Made by a program: the position numbers and the translations under genes
Source: Cyrtodaria siliqua
Taxonomy: Eukaryota > Mollusca > Bivalvia > Adapedonta > Hiatellidae
Length of the DNA: 64,000 nt
Direction of reading: 5' to 3'
NCBI GenBank assembly: GCA_037043455.1
Contig: JAWPHD010011207.1
Location: 22,042 to 86,041, forward strand
Part shown: piece after piece, positions 1 to 11,480 of the stretch
Position numbering within the stretch: position 1 is the first letter of the stretch
Layout of the letters: each line of letters opens with the position of its first letter
The notes under the pieces: model-generated
Told to the model about the DNA's origin: nothing
What the model saw: the letters and a program-made list of their open reading frames with translations, nothing else
The model's database searches: none

Positions 1-745
1 TCTTTATATGGATCCACATATTTCGTGCGTAATTGACTATGCTCTATATATGGATCCTCATGTTTTGTGCGTAATTGACTAGGCTATTTATATGGATCCA
101 CATGTTTTGTGGATCCATATGTTTTGTGCGTAAATGACTAGGCTCTTTATATGGATCCACATGTTCTGTGCGTAATTGACTAGGCTCTATATATATGGAT
201 CCACATGTTTCGTGCGTAATTGACTAGGCTTTATATATGGACCCACATGTTTCGTGCGTAATTGACTAGGCTCTATATATATGGATCCACATGTTTCGTG
301 CGTAATTGGCTAGGCCCTCTATATGGATCCACATGTTTCGAGCGTAATTGACTAGACTCTATATATGGATCCACATGTTTCGTGCGTAATTGACAATGCT
401 CTATATATGGATCCACATGTTTTGTGCGTAACTGACTAGGCTCTATATATATGGATCCACATGTTTTGTGCGTAATTGACTAGGCTCTTTATATGGATCA
501 ACATATTTCGTGCGTAATTGACTAGGCTCTATATGGATCAACATGTTTCTTGCGTAATTGACCAGGCTCTATTTATGGATCCACATGTTTCGTGCGTAAT
601 TGAAAAGGCTCTATATATATATGATCCATATATGTTGTGCGTAATTGACTAGGCTCTTTATATTGATCAACATGTTTCAGGCGTAAATGACTGGGCTTTA
701 CATATGGATCCACATGTTTCGTGCGTAATTGACTAGGCTCTATAT
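1..745 (+). repeat. 38-44 bp satellite, forward block
   Basis: Head-to-tail units with consensus core GGATCCACATGTTTCGTGCG followed by TAATTGACTAGGCTC and a variable (TA)n run. The TA run causes most of the length variation. Most units carry a BamHI-type GGATCC. A truncated unit lies near 95-120. The array continues off the left edge of the window. No gene is supported here. Confidence 0.97.
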
Positions 746-1773
746 ACATATATAGAGTTAGTCAATTACGCACGAATTATGTGGATCCATATAAAGAGCC
801 TAGTCAATTACGCACGAAACATGTGGATCTATATATATATAGAGCCTAGTGAATTACGCTAGAAACATGTCGATACATATATACAGAGCCTAGTCAGTTA
901 CGAACGAAACATGTGGATTCATATATAGAGCCTAGTCAATTACGCACGGAACATGTGGTTCCATATATAGAGTCTAGTCCATTACGCACGAAACATGTGG
1001 ATCAATACTAAAGAGCCTAGTCAATTACGCACAAAACATGTGGATCACATATATATAAAGCCAAGTCAATTACGCACGAAACATGTGAATTAATATAAAG
1101 AGCCTAGTCAATTACGCACAAAACATGTGGATCACATATATATATAGCCTAGTCAATTACGCATGAAACAAGTGGATTTATATATACAGTCTGGTCAATT
1201 ACGCACGAAACATGTGGATAAATATATAGAGCCTAGTCAGTTACGCACGAAACATGTGGATCCATAGAAAGAGCCTAGTCAAATACGAACGAAATATGTT
1301 GATCAATATAAAGAGCCTAGTCAATTACGCACAAAACATGTCGTCACATATATATAGAGCATAGTGAATTACGCATGAAACATGTGGATCCATATTTAGA
1401 GCCTATTCAATTACGCACGAAACATGTTGATTCATATATAGAGCCTAGTCAATTACGCACCAAACATGTGGATCACATATATATAGAGCCTGGTCAATTA
1501 CGCATGAAACATGTGGATCCATATATAAAGCCTATTCAATTACGCACGAAACAAGTGGATCCATATATAGAGCCTAGTCAATTACGCACGAAACATGTGG
1601 ATCCATATATAAAGCCTAGTCAATTACGCACGAAACATGTGGATCCATATATAGAGCCTAGTCAATTACGAACGAAACGTGTGGATCAATATAAAGAGCC
1701 TAGTCAATTACGCACAAAACATGTGGATCACATATATATAGAGTCTAGTCAATTACGCATGAAACATGTGGAT
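746..1773 (-). repeat. Same satellite, inverted block
   Basis: The same unit as 1-745 in the opposite orientation. The switch lies at about 743-750, inside a TA-rich spacer. Where units are exactly 42 bp (14 codons) the block stays open in one frame (about 1375-1806), giving a repeated KHVDPYIEPSQLRT-like peptide. I read this as a periodicity artefact, not a gene. Confidence 0.96.
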
Positions 1774-1955
1774 ATGTATCCACATGTTTCGTGCGTAATT
1801 GACTAACTCTATATATGTATCCACATGTTCCGTGCGTAATTGACTAGACTCTTTAGATGGATCCACATGTTTCGTGCATAATTGACTAGACTCTATATAT
1901 GAATCCACATGTTTCGTGTGTAATTGACTAGGCTCTATATATGGATCCACATGTG
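1774..1955 (+). repeat. Same satellite, second forward block
   Basis: A second orientation switch at about 1773 returns the unit to forward orientation for about four units. The array then stops abruptly at about 1955 in unrelated sequence. Confidence 0.93.
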
Positions 1956-2040
1956 TACCTACTTCCTGCTATATTTAGTTTGAAGTGTACGTATTAATGA
2001 CTTTCTATTTAATTGTCAGAAATGTACTTATTAAGTATTA

Positions 2041-2145
2041 GTTAGAGGCTATGAAGTGACATTTTAACAATTAAGAAACCCTAAGGGAAGGAGCGCAGCG
2101 ACTGACCGGGGTTAATTGTTAAAATTTCACTTCTTAGCCTCTAAC
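2041..2145. repeat. Foldback (palindromic) element
   Basis: The left arm GTTAGAGGCTATGAAGTGA returns as its reverse complement ending at 2145, with about 40 bp of near-perfect stem. The loop contains a GGAAGGAGCGCAGCGACTGA motif. The same foldback recurs several times at 35518-36305. Confidence 0.88.
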
Positions 2146-2149
2146 TGAC

Positions 2150-2359
2150 TTAGTGTTTGCCCTACTTTTTCCCCGCGCTTCTACGAAACCACGCGTCTTA
2201 ACACGTTCGCGCCAAAACAAGCGCGTGCCATTTAGTAAGCGATTACTTAATGATTAAATGGTTAAAATTGGTGATCGTTAGAAATTTACATGAATAAGTT
2301 CGCAGTTTGTTTTTAATTCCTCACCGTCTGATTGGAGGAAAAAGTAGGGCAAACACTAA
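2150..2359. mobile_element. 210 bp MITE with 23 bp TIRs
   Basis: Bounded by TTAGTGTTTGCCCTACTTTT at the left and its reverse complement at the right (ending at 2359). It has no coding capacity. It directly abuts the foldback at 2041-2145, and both parts reappear together at 35.5-36.3 kb, so the two probably move or amplify as one unit. Superfamily not assigned. Confidence 0.8.
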
Positions 2360-2589
2360 TTTACATTTACATTAAAGTCACTGTTGAAGTTTCGGGTATT
2401 GATCCTAAACTTGATGTACGTGACGTAGTCTTTATTAATGTGTTTTAGTATTGGCGTTGACAACACTCGCTTATATATAAACATGAAACAAAAAGTCCAA
2501 AGTTATATAAGTCTACCCATATACGATGATCCAAAAGTATGTAGACTTTTACTATAACATCTTTATTATTTAATACATGTAGGTAGCAA

Positions 2590-3297
2590 CACAGGCACCC
2601 GGCACAGAGCTAGGATAGTAAAAGATGGATTTGAGTGGTTAAAATATTAATTAATTCAGTTCTGGACCCCCAAAAAATGGTTATATATATGTATATATAT
2701 TATATTCTTAAAGGTATGGAACTCCTAAAATGGCCAAAACCACCAACAGTTCTATACTAATTGTTATTTCTCGTTACGTACGATAGCCTGGGCAGCATAA
2801 CCTGCTCATGTCACAAGTAGAATTATACATATAACCAATAAAACATAAACTGTCATTCAATCTCTCGTACTTTTTCCGTACCAGAGAATCAAATATGCCA
2901 ACTTGAGCGAATTTGAGTTCAATGACAAGAAGATGGCACGGCTCTTACTAGATATAAGCTATAGGTCTAACATGATGGCATGCGTTAAAAACAACTAAAA
3001 CATAATGGGATAATTAACTCGAACGGATACCTGAAGCGCCTAAACTGAAAGTTGTCGTGGAAGCTGTGAATTTCGACAATTTCACGAGAGAGTTTTGTTT
3101 TCATCACATTCGGCCATCTTGTTGTTGTTGTTGTTGTTCTTGATAATATATTCTGCCTTCATAGGCACACCCAGTTTTCACTGGTAGAGATCACAGCCAC
3201 AACCAGATATATATGTATATACGAAACCCTCACCATAACAAATGTTTGTCAATTCCGTGGTATTTTAAGTAAAAGCTTTAAACAACTTAGTAGACTT
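2590..3297 (+). repeat. Left arm of ~0.7 kb inverted repeat
   Basis: Starts at CACAGGCACCCGGCACAGAG and is matched by the reverse complement of 6725-7395 with only scattered differences. The left arm has an insertion of about 29 bp near 3179. It includes a (GTT)n microsatellite at 3121-3139, whose partner is (AAC)n at 6848-6864. The arms enclose about 3.4 kb of retrotransposon debris. Confidence 0.93.
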
Positions 3298-3450
3298 TCC
3301 CCAGTTTGCATGTGCCGTCATGTCCTACTTATATATTTATGTTTAGATCCAAGCTCTAATCTAATATAGCTAGAGCATAACATAATCGTCTGCTATGAAA
3401 GAGTAGGAATTCTACACAGGAGTTCACTAGTAGAATGTCTACTGACTGTA

Positions 3451-3985
3451 TTATTCACAATCACACAAAAGCACGCTGCAGTCCACTAGAAGCTGAAGCA
3501 AGCTATAATTTGCGGCACACGGATATATATGTAGCAGAGTATCTAACACATGGTTGTAGTCTGTTAGTATAGGTTTTCTGACATCGTTTAACTCATTGCA
3601 CTCGAGCAAGAAGTGATGGAGACTCTCATCAGACTCGTGACAGAGTAGACACTCCGGATTGACTTCGGTTTGGTTTTATTTGGCCCTGTTTGTCTGCAGT
3701 ATGTATGTTCCAGAGTGTATTTTCACTTCTATCGGTATACGATTTATGTCTCTCGAACTAAGCTACATGTACCGGTACAATTAAGGGATGGCATTTCCCT
3801 GGATTAAAATGTTTTGAGAAATAATTCAGCGAAGAGTAAAGTTCAGACTGTGAAATAATTATTTCCTTCCATCTCTGGTTAATTGCTATATTTATAAGCC
3901 TTTTCCACGCTAATTTCTCGATTGGTGCTGATATTAGTTCTTCAGGGGTTGGCAAGTCATATAAGGTTAGAATCTTCTTCATAGA
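3451..3985 (-). pseudogene. Non-LTR retrotransposon C-terminal tail, broken
   Basis: Reading the minus strand from 3982, an open segment begins MKKILTLYDLPTPEE and runs to a stop at 3758-3760. The reading continues after a +1 shift (SSRDINRIPIEVKIHSGTY), meets one in-frame TAA, and goes on to a CxxC-H-C zinc-ribbon-like tail (CLLCHESDESLHHFLLEC), ending at a stop at 3451. This is the layout of the region after the reverse transcriptase in jockey-type polyproteins, where the Cys/His tail is thought to help nucleic-acid binding. One frameshift and one stop make it a pseudogene. I see no RT domain in this orientation next to it. Confidence 0.72.
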
Positions 3986-3999
3986 TATTTATAGGTTAT

Positions 4000-5112
4000 T
4001 AGATTTGCATTGGGATATATGCACGAGTTCTTCAGCGTTACTTACTTACTGTAACTTAGATAATAACACAAAAAAAATAGTTAGAGACAAAAGAAAATAT
4101 TGGAAAAAATACCTCTATTGCAAAACTCACTCAAATTTTGAAAAATATAAAACTTCTAGGAACAAAACTACATATGCATTAAAACTAGCGAAATATAATT
4201 ATGAAAAAAGACCTTGCAACTCGGATAAATAGTGACAATAAATTATTTTGGAAATATGTAAGGTAAAAAAACAATAACAAAACTACAATAGGACAACTAA
4301 TTGACCAAAATGGAAACATAGTCTTAGATGACCAAGAGAGAGCAAATATTTTTAATCAATACTTTGCCAGTTTCTTCAAACACAATGAACTAAATGACAA
4401 CCCAGCTTTCCCTCAAAGAAGTGTTAACTCCATGCTTGACAACATTATCATAACCGAGAACGATGTTCTGCTAGCAATAAATGAATTAAAACCAAAAAAA
4501 TCAGCTGGCCCAGATGGAATACACCCCAAAGTGATAGTCCAATGTAAAAATGAATTAACAAAGCCGTTAACAAAAAAATTCAACAAATCATTAGATGAAT
4601 CAATAGTACCAAGTTCCTGGAAAATAGCAAATATAACACCAATTTTTAAATCAGGAAATAAACAATCTCCAGAAAACTATAGACCAATAAGCTTATGCCC
4701 CATTGTCTCTAATATAATGCAAAAAATTATCAAAAAGAATATTGTAGATCATATGCAAAGTAACAATTTATTTTCAATAAACCAGTTTGGATTTATAAAG
4801 GGCAAATCCTGTCCTCTTCAATTATTAGAAGTACTGGAAGATTGGTCTTGATAGTGGCCAAGAGCTTGATGTAATATTCTATGACTTCAGGAGAGCATTT
4901 GATACATTACTACATAACAAGCTGCTAACTAAATTAGAAGGTTATGGCATTGTGGGGAAGGTTTTGGAATGGGTGAAAGACTTCCTAAGGGACAGATCTC
5001 AAACGGTGGTTGTAAATGGAAAACACTCAACATCTGAACAAGTATACATCGGGGTACCTCAGGGTAGTGTCTTAGGTCCTACCCTTTTCCTTGTCTTCAT
5101 TAATGATCTCCC
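4000..5112 (+). pseudogene. Non-LTR retrotransposon RT, 5' half, broken
   Basis: Plus-strand reading starts in the basic linker before the RT (DKRKYWKKYLYCKTHSNFEK). It crosses a frameshift near 4200 and a stop near 4270, then enters the RT fingers and palm: KPKKSAGPDGIHPKVI, SWKIANITPIFKSG, YRPISL. A second frameshift near 4850 is followed by DFRRAFD (first catalytic Asp region) and VPQGSVLGPTLF. It stops just before the FADD motif, where a hairpin (5113-5201) begins. Jockey/CR1-like clade by motif style. At least three lesions; it cannot make an active enzyme. A convergent partner of the same family lies at 5205-6265. Confidence 0.85.
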
Positions 5113-5201
5113 CGCAGTAGACTCTCTCGACCGATAAACAACCAGAAGGCTTCTGGAGGCCCATCTCTTCGGTTGTTTTTCGGGCGAGAGTGTCTACTGC
5201 G
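5113..5201. repeat. ~90 bp hairpin between two RT fragments
   Basis: CGCAGTAGAC at 5113 pairs with GTCTACTGCG ending at 5201. The pairing continues inward for about 30 bp with a few mismatches. The hairpin sits exactly where the plus-strand RT fragment stops and the minus-strand fragment starts. Confidence 0.8.
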
Positions 5202-5204
5202 CAG

Positions 5205-6311
5205 GCTTGGGAAACAACTAGCATAAAATGGTATTTGATTATTATGCCAATGTTTGTTTTGTCTGCTCTTAAAGGCATTTACACTCGGTGCTTGGACAAC
5301 ACTTTCTGGTAGGGAATTCCCGTCTTCCACTACCCTAATGCTAAAGGAATTTTTTCTGCGTTCTGTTTTGGCTTGTTTTTTGAAAGGTTTTAGGGTATTC
5401 CCTCTCGTTCTGGTATATGTTGCTAAAGGGAATAAGTTTTGGATTGATGATATATCGAATCCTCTAAGGATCTTAAAGACCTGCAGCATGTCTGTACGTA
5501 TCCTCCGGTATTGAAGTGTAGGAATACCTAAGGATCTTAGCCGTTCATTATATTCTAGGTTGTTTAAAGACGATAACATTTTTGATGCCCTACGCTGAAC
5601 ATTTATATAGCGATTTGGTGCTTTTTTAAGCACGGGGACCAAACTGTACTGGCATGTTCTAAATGGGGTCTTACTAAAGCTTTGAATAGTGTCAAAATAT
5701 ATTCTTGTCTAGATACGTAAAGGTTCTCATAATTATTCCTGGATTTCTATTCGCTAAGGCTAAATGATATGAGTGTTGAAGGTGAGATTACTGTCAATTA
5801 TCACCCCCAGATCCTTCTCCTCTGAAACATTTATAATCAAGTCCCTACGATTCTCCCTGTCTTTCATAAAATAGTTATCAGTAGCCATTGATTTGCCAAT
5901 ATGCATTCTTTTACATTTTTTTTAATTAAATTCTAAATCCCAAGTTTTGGACCAGTCGCAAAAATTGTCAGTAGTTCTCTGTAATTTATCTACGTCTTCT
6001 TGGGAATTTATAACTGAATATGTTTTGGTATCATCTGCAAATAGCTTGACTACTGTTTCCGCTACCTCGGGGAGATCATTTATGAAGACAAGGAAAAGGG
6101 TAGGACCTAAAACACTACCCTGAGGTACCCCACTGTATACTTGTTCAGATGTTGAGTGTTTTCCATTTATACCCACCGTTTGAGATCTGTCCCTTAGGAA
6201 GTCTTTCACCCATTCCAAAACCTTCCCCACAATGCCATAACCTTCTAATTTAACAATATTGCGCGACTTTAGGAGCGTAATATGTATACGCTGAAGAACG
6301 AGTACATCCAC
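5205..6311 (-). pseudogene. Non-LTR retrotransposon RT, 3' half, broken
   Basis: Minus-strand copy of the same family as 4000-5112; the shared span (LEGYGIVGKVLEWVKDFLRD to FINDLP) is nearly identical. It includes the catalytic FADD box (KLFADDTKTY), then a frameshift between about 5920 and 5700, then the thumb and C-terminal region (VQRRASKML, YNERLRSLGIPTLQYRR, NSFSIRVVEDGNSLPESVV). The 5' part is missing: the sequence jumps from an upstream flank at about 6260-6390 straight into mid-RT. The reading runs into the hairpin at 5201. Clearly dead. Confidence 0.85.
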
Positions 6312-6724
6312 AGACCTAAATTAATAACATGTCTGTGTTGTGTGATATATCCCAATACAAATCTAATAACCTTTTTATTGCATACGTTTTTTTAATATAA
6401 CAACGAATAATAAGAACAAAACAGTAGGTTTTAAAATTTAATTTTCATCAATTTTTTTATTTGAATCAAACATATTGTCGTTAGATCGTGGGCATTTTGA
6501 CATGAACAGAAAAGTGCACCAATCACGAACGAATATACATTACACACCCAATATGACTTTACTGCACGTCAATATGAGCGAATATTGACGTTTCCTGTTA
6601 CATTGCAAGTAAACGGATCTAACCGTTTTCTCCATGTAGACCTGATCCCATCAGACTGTACAGTGTATGTTTAGATGTTTATATATTATCCTCAACTGCT
6701 AATTGCTCTTGATTTGTTGAAGCT
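6312..6724. other. Spacer inside inverted structure
   Basis: About 6285-6390 is the inverted counterpart of 3985-4030 (shared TTATTAGATTTG and ATTGGGATATA words), so it is a second, inner inverted pair. The rest shows no feature I can support. Confidence 0.5.
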
Positions 6725-7395
6725 CTCTACTAAGTTGTTTAAAGCTTTTACATAAAATACCACTGACTTGACAAATATTTATGGTGAGGGTTTCGTATAT
6801 ACATATATATCTGGGTGTGCCTATGAAGGCAGAATATATTATCAAGAACAACAACAACAACAACAAGATGGCCGAATGTGATGAAAACAAAACTCTCTCG
6901 TGAAATTGTCGAAATTCACAGCTTCCACGACAACTTTCAGTTTAGGCGCTTCAGGTATCCGTTCGAGTTAATTATCCCATTATGTTTTAGTTGTTTTTAA
7001 CGCATGCCATCATGTTAGACCTATAGCTTATATCTAGTAAGAGCCGTGCCATCTTCTTGTCATTGAACTCAAATTCGCTCAAGTTGGCATATTTGATTCT
7101 CTGGTACGGAAAAAGTACGAGAGATTGAATGACAGTTTATGTTTTATTGGTTATATGTATAATTCTACTTGTGACATGAGCAGGTTATGCTGCCCAGGCT
7201 ATCGTACGTAACGAGAAATAACAATTAGTATAGAACTGTTGGTGGTTTTGGCCATTTTAGGAGTTCCATACCTTTAAGAATATAATATATATACATATAT
7301 ATTACCATTTTTTGGGGGTCCAGAACTCAATTAATTAATATTTTAACCACTCAAATCCATCTTTTACTATCCTAGCTCTGTGCCGGGTGCCTGTG
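6725..7395 (-). repeat. Right arm of ~0.7 kb inverted repeat
   Basis: Reverse complement of 2590-3297, ending in GTGCCGGGTGCCTGTG. See the left arm for the comparison. Confidence 0.93.
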
Positions 7396-8690
7396 GGTAG
7401 CAATAACATTTGCACAAACTATTAAGCAATGCATCCTTTATAGGACAGTTGAGAGCGGGGCAGTCCCAGTAAAGCTTGTTTTTCAAACATAAATGCCCAT
7501 TATTTCATATTAAACGCGCAACAGCTATGCCATTGTGCATGCTACCCGAGTGACGTCAGCACGTTAAATGTGTAAACAACTAAATTAAACTAGTGCGATG
7601 TTCTATTAATTCAGTTGTGCATGCAGCAATAAAGGTTTTAAGATATGCCTTCGTTTTGGTGTCGCCTTTTCGAAGAAAAATGCGATACATAAAGATTACT
7701 TTGTCGTTCGTCAGTCCGTCCGTCAGTCCGTCAGGAAAACTTAACGTTACCTATAACTTTCTCATTTCTTGATATTTCAACATCAAACATGTAATATATA
7801 CTCATCATGACAACATCGACAATAACATACTAAAGTATAAAGGCCAAGGTCACACTGAAGGTCGTTATATGGGTTAAATACTCATTTCTTTCTTCACGAA
7901 AACTTACTCAGGCCAGTTTGTCAAGGTCATTTATCTGGTTCCTAAAAAACTTGTTATACTGACAAATCGCTGACAGGCGACACACGTGTTCCGCGGAACA
8001 CCGTCTAGTGTTTGTAACTGTTGATGAACCATGATAGTTCAAAACTGAACGTTTCTGTTCTCAAACTGGATACTGGCCTTTTTCATATAGAAACTTCTAA
8101 ATGCCTACAAAAAATATACGAGTTTACTTATAAAAAAAAGTTAAAATAAACCCACACGTATACCAATCTGTAATGATTATATTCTAAATAGTTACATGTT
8201 TGTCCATTTATAATATAGAATAATAGTTCTCATAGATCTACAATGCGTACGTTTACAATTGAACTCAGTTGAACAACTGGACTCCCGGGAGTGACAAAAT
8301 ACTCGCTAACATCCTGTAAACGGTGTTTGTTCCTTTCTTAAAAGTAAGATAAGCTAGTAAATTTAACTATGTACTCAAACTAAAAATTTAAGCACATTGT
8401 TTTGATTTGAGTCATTTTTTAAAGTTCTGTAATTGAACAATTTCTTGTCTGATTGCAATGTTTATGTTTAGTTGACGTATTCTTTTACAATTTTTACTCG
8501 ACACAAATGTATTAACTTGTCATTTGTTTATGAAATCCAGAATATTAAAGATTAGGTGCTCATTACTGTTCTGTTTTGTGATCCTTAAATTGTTTTGAGA
8601 GTATATTTTGCAATTGATTCCTTTACAGAATAATCCATATGAAAAGTAGCCCATGTTGAACGTTGAATGCCCTTTAGCAGCAATGCCGAT
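7396..8690. other. Intergenic, no gene seen
   Basis: AT-rich. A CAGTCCGTCCGT-type run lies at about 7709-7733. A perfect 16 bp palindrome, GTGTTCCGCGGAACAC, lies at 7986-8001. I see no exon, RNA gene or terminal repeat pair. Confidence 0.5.
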
Positions 8691-8694
8691 AACT

Positions 8695-8885
8695 AATTAA
8701 AAGCAGGTTGTGATCACAGCATGGAGTAATGCGAGAGATGTGAATAGCGTTGCCATCATACAATACACAAACGTATATTTTCTTTTGAGGCGATTGAACG
8801 CCGACCAGGGGAACAATAGGTTCATAAAATCGATGTAAATGGATGTAATGTGGAATCTGAATTGTGCAATAGACGTATTAGCATC
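8695..8885 (-). repeat. Dispersed repeat D, copy 1 (protein-like)
   Basis: About 190 bp in the same orientation as 13255-13432. On the minus strand this copy is open for about 60 codons without an ATG and includes EPIVPLVGVQSPQKKIYVCV. The second copy keeps EPIVPLVGVQ and PQKKI but has stops. This suggests a fragment of a mobile-element protein that I do not recognise. Confidence 0.55.
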
Positions 8886-8889
8886 TAAT

Positions 8890-9635
8890 TGTATATCGTG
8901 ATTCTGTTTTATTTTCTTCTATGAAAATGATGCTAATCAGTTCCTTTTTGATCTGATCAAAGGGGATAAATGATTTTTTAATTTTGTTCTCACTAATGCG
9001 CAATAGTGCTTTGTTTATTTTGTCAAATCTTACAATACTCATTCTTAGTACAACCTCTTAGTACATATGTTATAGATAGATTCGCATCATTTACATAGTA
9101 TTAATGTGTAAAATATATGCTAATATCGTTTGATATTGATGCTATTAGCTACTTTTAAAATATGTTGATGGTTTTATAACTGTAGTCTCTTATAATTCTA
9201 ATTAGAATGGCATGGATATCTTATAATGCTTACGATGTTTCATTTATGTTTGTATTTATTGTAAACCATGATGAGACTTTAATAAAGAAATATATATAAA
9301 TATATATATAGCTGCATGTATAGGCGTTTAATCGAGAAACATCAAGATAATCTAAGGAACTGAACAATTACAAAAAAGTTGTTAAGGTTTATATATCGTT
9401 TAAACAAACAACCCTAAACAATTAAAAGTTAAATGAACAATTAAAATCGACCTTAAAGCTAAGGTAACATCGTAAGAATAGTTTTGTATAATTTAATAAT
9501 TACCGACATACTGCTAAACAATTAGTTTCCTTTTTCCTATTTTTTTTATGTTCATGACACTATAACCTAATAAGAAGTCTATGTTAGTACAGTAATTAAC
9601 AAACGTGACACACAGAAATAATAAGCAAATATAGA
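8890..9635. other. AT-rich, nothing recognised
   Basis: Low-complexity AT-rich sequence, including ATATATAAATATATATATAG at about 9290-9312. No coding or structural signal. Confidence 0.5.
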
Positions 9636-9639
9636 TATA

Positions 9640-10190
9640 AAACTCGAACAGGAAAAGCAGCAAGGACGACAGTCAACCACAAACACACACAGAAACAAAG
9701 AACACATTTTAAGATTAATAAATGGCCAAATAGGAAATCACAAACACAAAAGGGTTGACAATAAGGCTACCGCCTTGGAACGGTCAGTGGAAAAAAAGGC
9801 CGCTGGGGGTTTAAACCAGGTTCTAGGGTGCACCAAACCTCACACTTACCCTACTGTCAACCCAATAAAACGGGACAGTGTAAATAAAGAAATCCCCGCC
9901 ATGAACTATTCTCTAACCAACAAGGCAGCATTAATAGGCAATATAAGTAAATATAGATATAAAAATCGATAAGAAAAAGCAGCATTCAAAGACGACAGAC
10001 AACCACAAACATACACATAAACAAGGAACAACTTTAAAGATGAATAAAATGTCAAATAAGACATCACAAACACAAAAGGGTTGACAATAGGGCTACCGCC
10101 TTGGAACGGTCAGTGGAAAAACGACCAAGACAAGATAAGACTGCAGACAAACATCAAACGTCACCGTCCTTTTGGGCTTTAGGTAGACGT
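9640..10190 (-). repeat. Repeat family A: 3' tail of RT element, two tandem copies
   Basis: Two copies in direct order (about 9640-9972 and 9975-10190). They share TCGA(A)CAGGAAAAGCAGC, CAAACACAAAAGGGTTGACA and CTACCGCCTTGGAACGGTCA. Read on the minus strand they lie directly downstream of the RT fragment at 10180-10770, so I interpret them as the untranslated 3' tail of that element. Related pieces occur at 10870, 11360, 15960, 33690, 34395, 37560 and 38680. Confidence 0.7.
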
Positions 10191-10770
10191 CATCATATGG
10201 TCCACAGCCCGTCCGGTCATCACACAATTTAAGAGGAAAGCATAAAGGCGAACTGTAAATGGGTCCATCACCAAACATGCAGTGCGTTTCGAAATGATAG
10301 GGTCATAACCTCGTTTTATAAACCTTTTAATAAGTTTAACAAAGATAGTATGGAAGTGATCATGACCAAGGATCTTATAAAGTTTGTAAATCACGTCACC
10401 ATAGAGGGTTGTGATAGTCTTTGTCGCAGAAGAGTTCTTAAATTACTTTCATATTTGGAAATAATATCCGGGTTACGATAATAAAATGTTTCAAAGGCTT
10501 TACGAAGTTTATGGTATCGGTATCCCTGGTGGAGTAGCTTTTTAGTATTAAGATTACGAATATTAAAGTCCTCAACTCGAGTACAAGCTCTAGAAAAACA
10601 AATAAGTTGAGACACATAGATCCCATAAGAAGTTGCTCGGGGAAAATTCCCATCTAAATGGGGATAATTAACAATACCAAATTAAAATCATCTCTCTTGT
10701 CATAGATTATTTTATCATTTTCAATGGAGATATGTTAATCAAGAAAAGAAATTAACAATTCAAGATGACG
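10180..10770 (-). pseudogene. YxDD-type RT element, C-terminal part, broken
   Basis: Minus-strand reading: IENDKIIYDKRDDFN, frameshift, NYPHLDGNFPRATSYG, SQLICFSRACTRVEDFNIRN, QGYRYHKLRKAFETFYYR, a break, then MIYKLYKILGHDHFHTIF and TACLVMDPFTVRLYAFLL. It matches a family of repetitive RT proteins (IYDKRDDF...YGVYISQLIRFAR...QGYRYHKLRKAF) that I associate with marine invertebrates. The clade (possibly Penelope-like) is not certain. At least two frameshifts. The catalytic palm is absent here; the plus-strand copy at 16335-17010 covers it. Confidence 0.7.
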
Positions 10771-10774
10771 GAAT

Positions 10775-11480
10775 TTTAGACGGGTCAGGAAAAAAATAAT
10801 ATAACCATCTTAATTCGCTTCAGTTTTCAAGCGCACTAATCCATTCTCGTTATATTCGCATATCTAAGAGTGAGGTTTGGTGCACCCTAGAACATGGTTT
10901 AAACCCCAGCTGCTTTATTGGGAAGGCACCAACGAACACAAACATACAAAACTATTATCATTTATTAAATTGTATGGCAAATATTGGGAGCGGCTCCAAA
11001 TAGCGGGCTGCCGGTAACACATACATATTAAATGGCAGCCCTAAACATGTATAACAAAAGAGGGCATGGCCCATAAGCATGATACCCTTAAAGAAGCTCT
11101 AATAGGCTGAAACAAGAGATGAAGCCCCAAAAGGGCTTTAATAAATTGTTTATTCAAAACTCTAATGCTAATGTAAAATGTTTCTTCATTTAATCACTTG
11201 AATGTTATTTCTTTTGTAATTTTTACAATAATATGCACGACCGATATATAGACAGCGCATGCGCAATTAAATAAAATACCATAGCAAATCTAGCTTACGA
11301 AACAATTGGTCCCTCCCAATAACTATAGCTATAACTAGTAATAGCCCTTATTATCTTTCGACACTGACCGTTCCAAGACAGTTGCTCTATTGTCAACCCA
11401 TCTGTGTTTGTGGTGCCTTATGCGTTGTCATTTATCCATACTTAAATTGTTTCTTTCGATGCGTGTTTTTGGTTGAATGT
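10775..11480 (+). repeat. Family A fragments and spacer
   Basis: Short plus-oriented family A pieces lie at about 10870-10930 (GTGAGGTTTGGTGCACCCTA) and 11360-11430 (ACTGACCGTTCCAAGACAG, TTGTCAACCC). The 430 bp between them shows nothing I recognise. Confidence 0.5.

Noticed and set aside
1375..1806. 143-codon frame in the first satellite
   Set aside because: Units of 42 bp keep the frame open only in this stretch; neighbouring units of 38-44 bp break it.
5254..5514. 86-codon plus frame
   Set aside because: Antisense to the conserved RT C-terminal region on the minus strand.
2590..7395. LTR retrotransposon with long terminal repeats
   Set aside because: The arms are inverted, not direct, and no primer-binding site, polypurine tract, gag, protease or integrase is visible.
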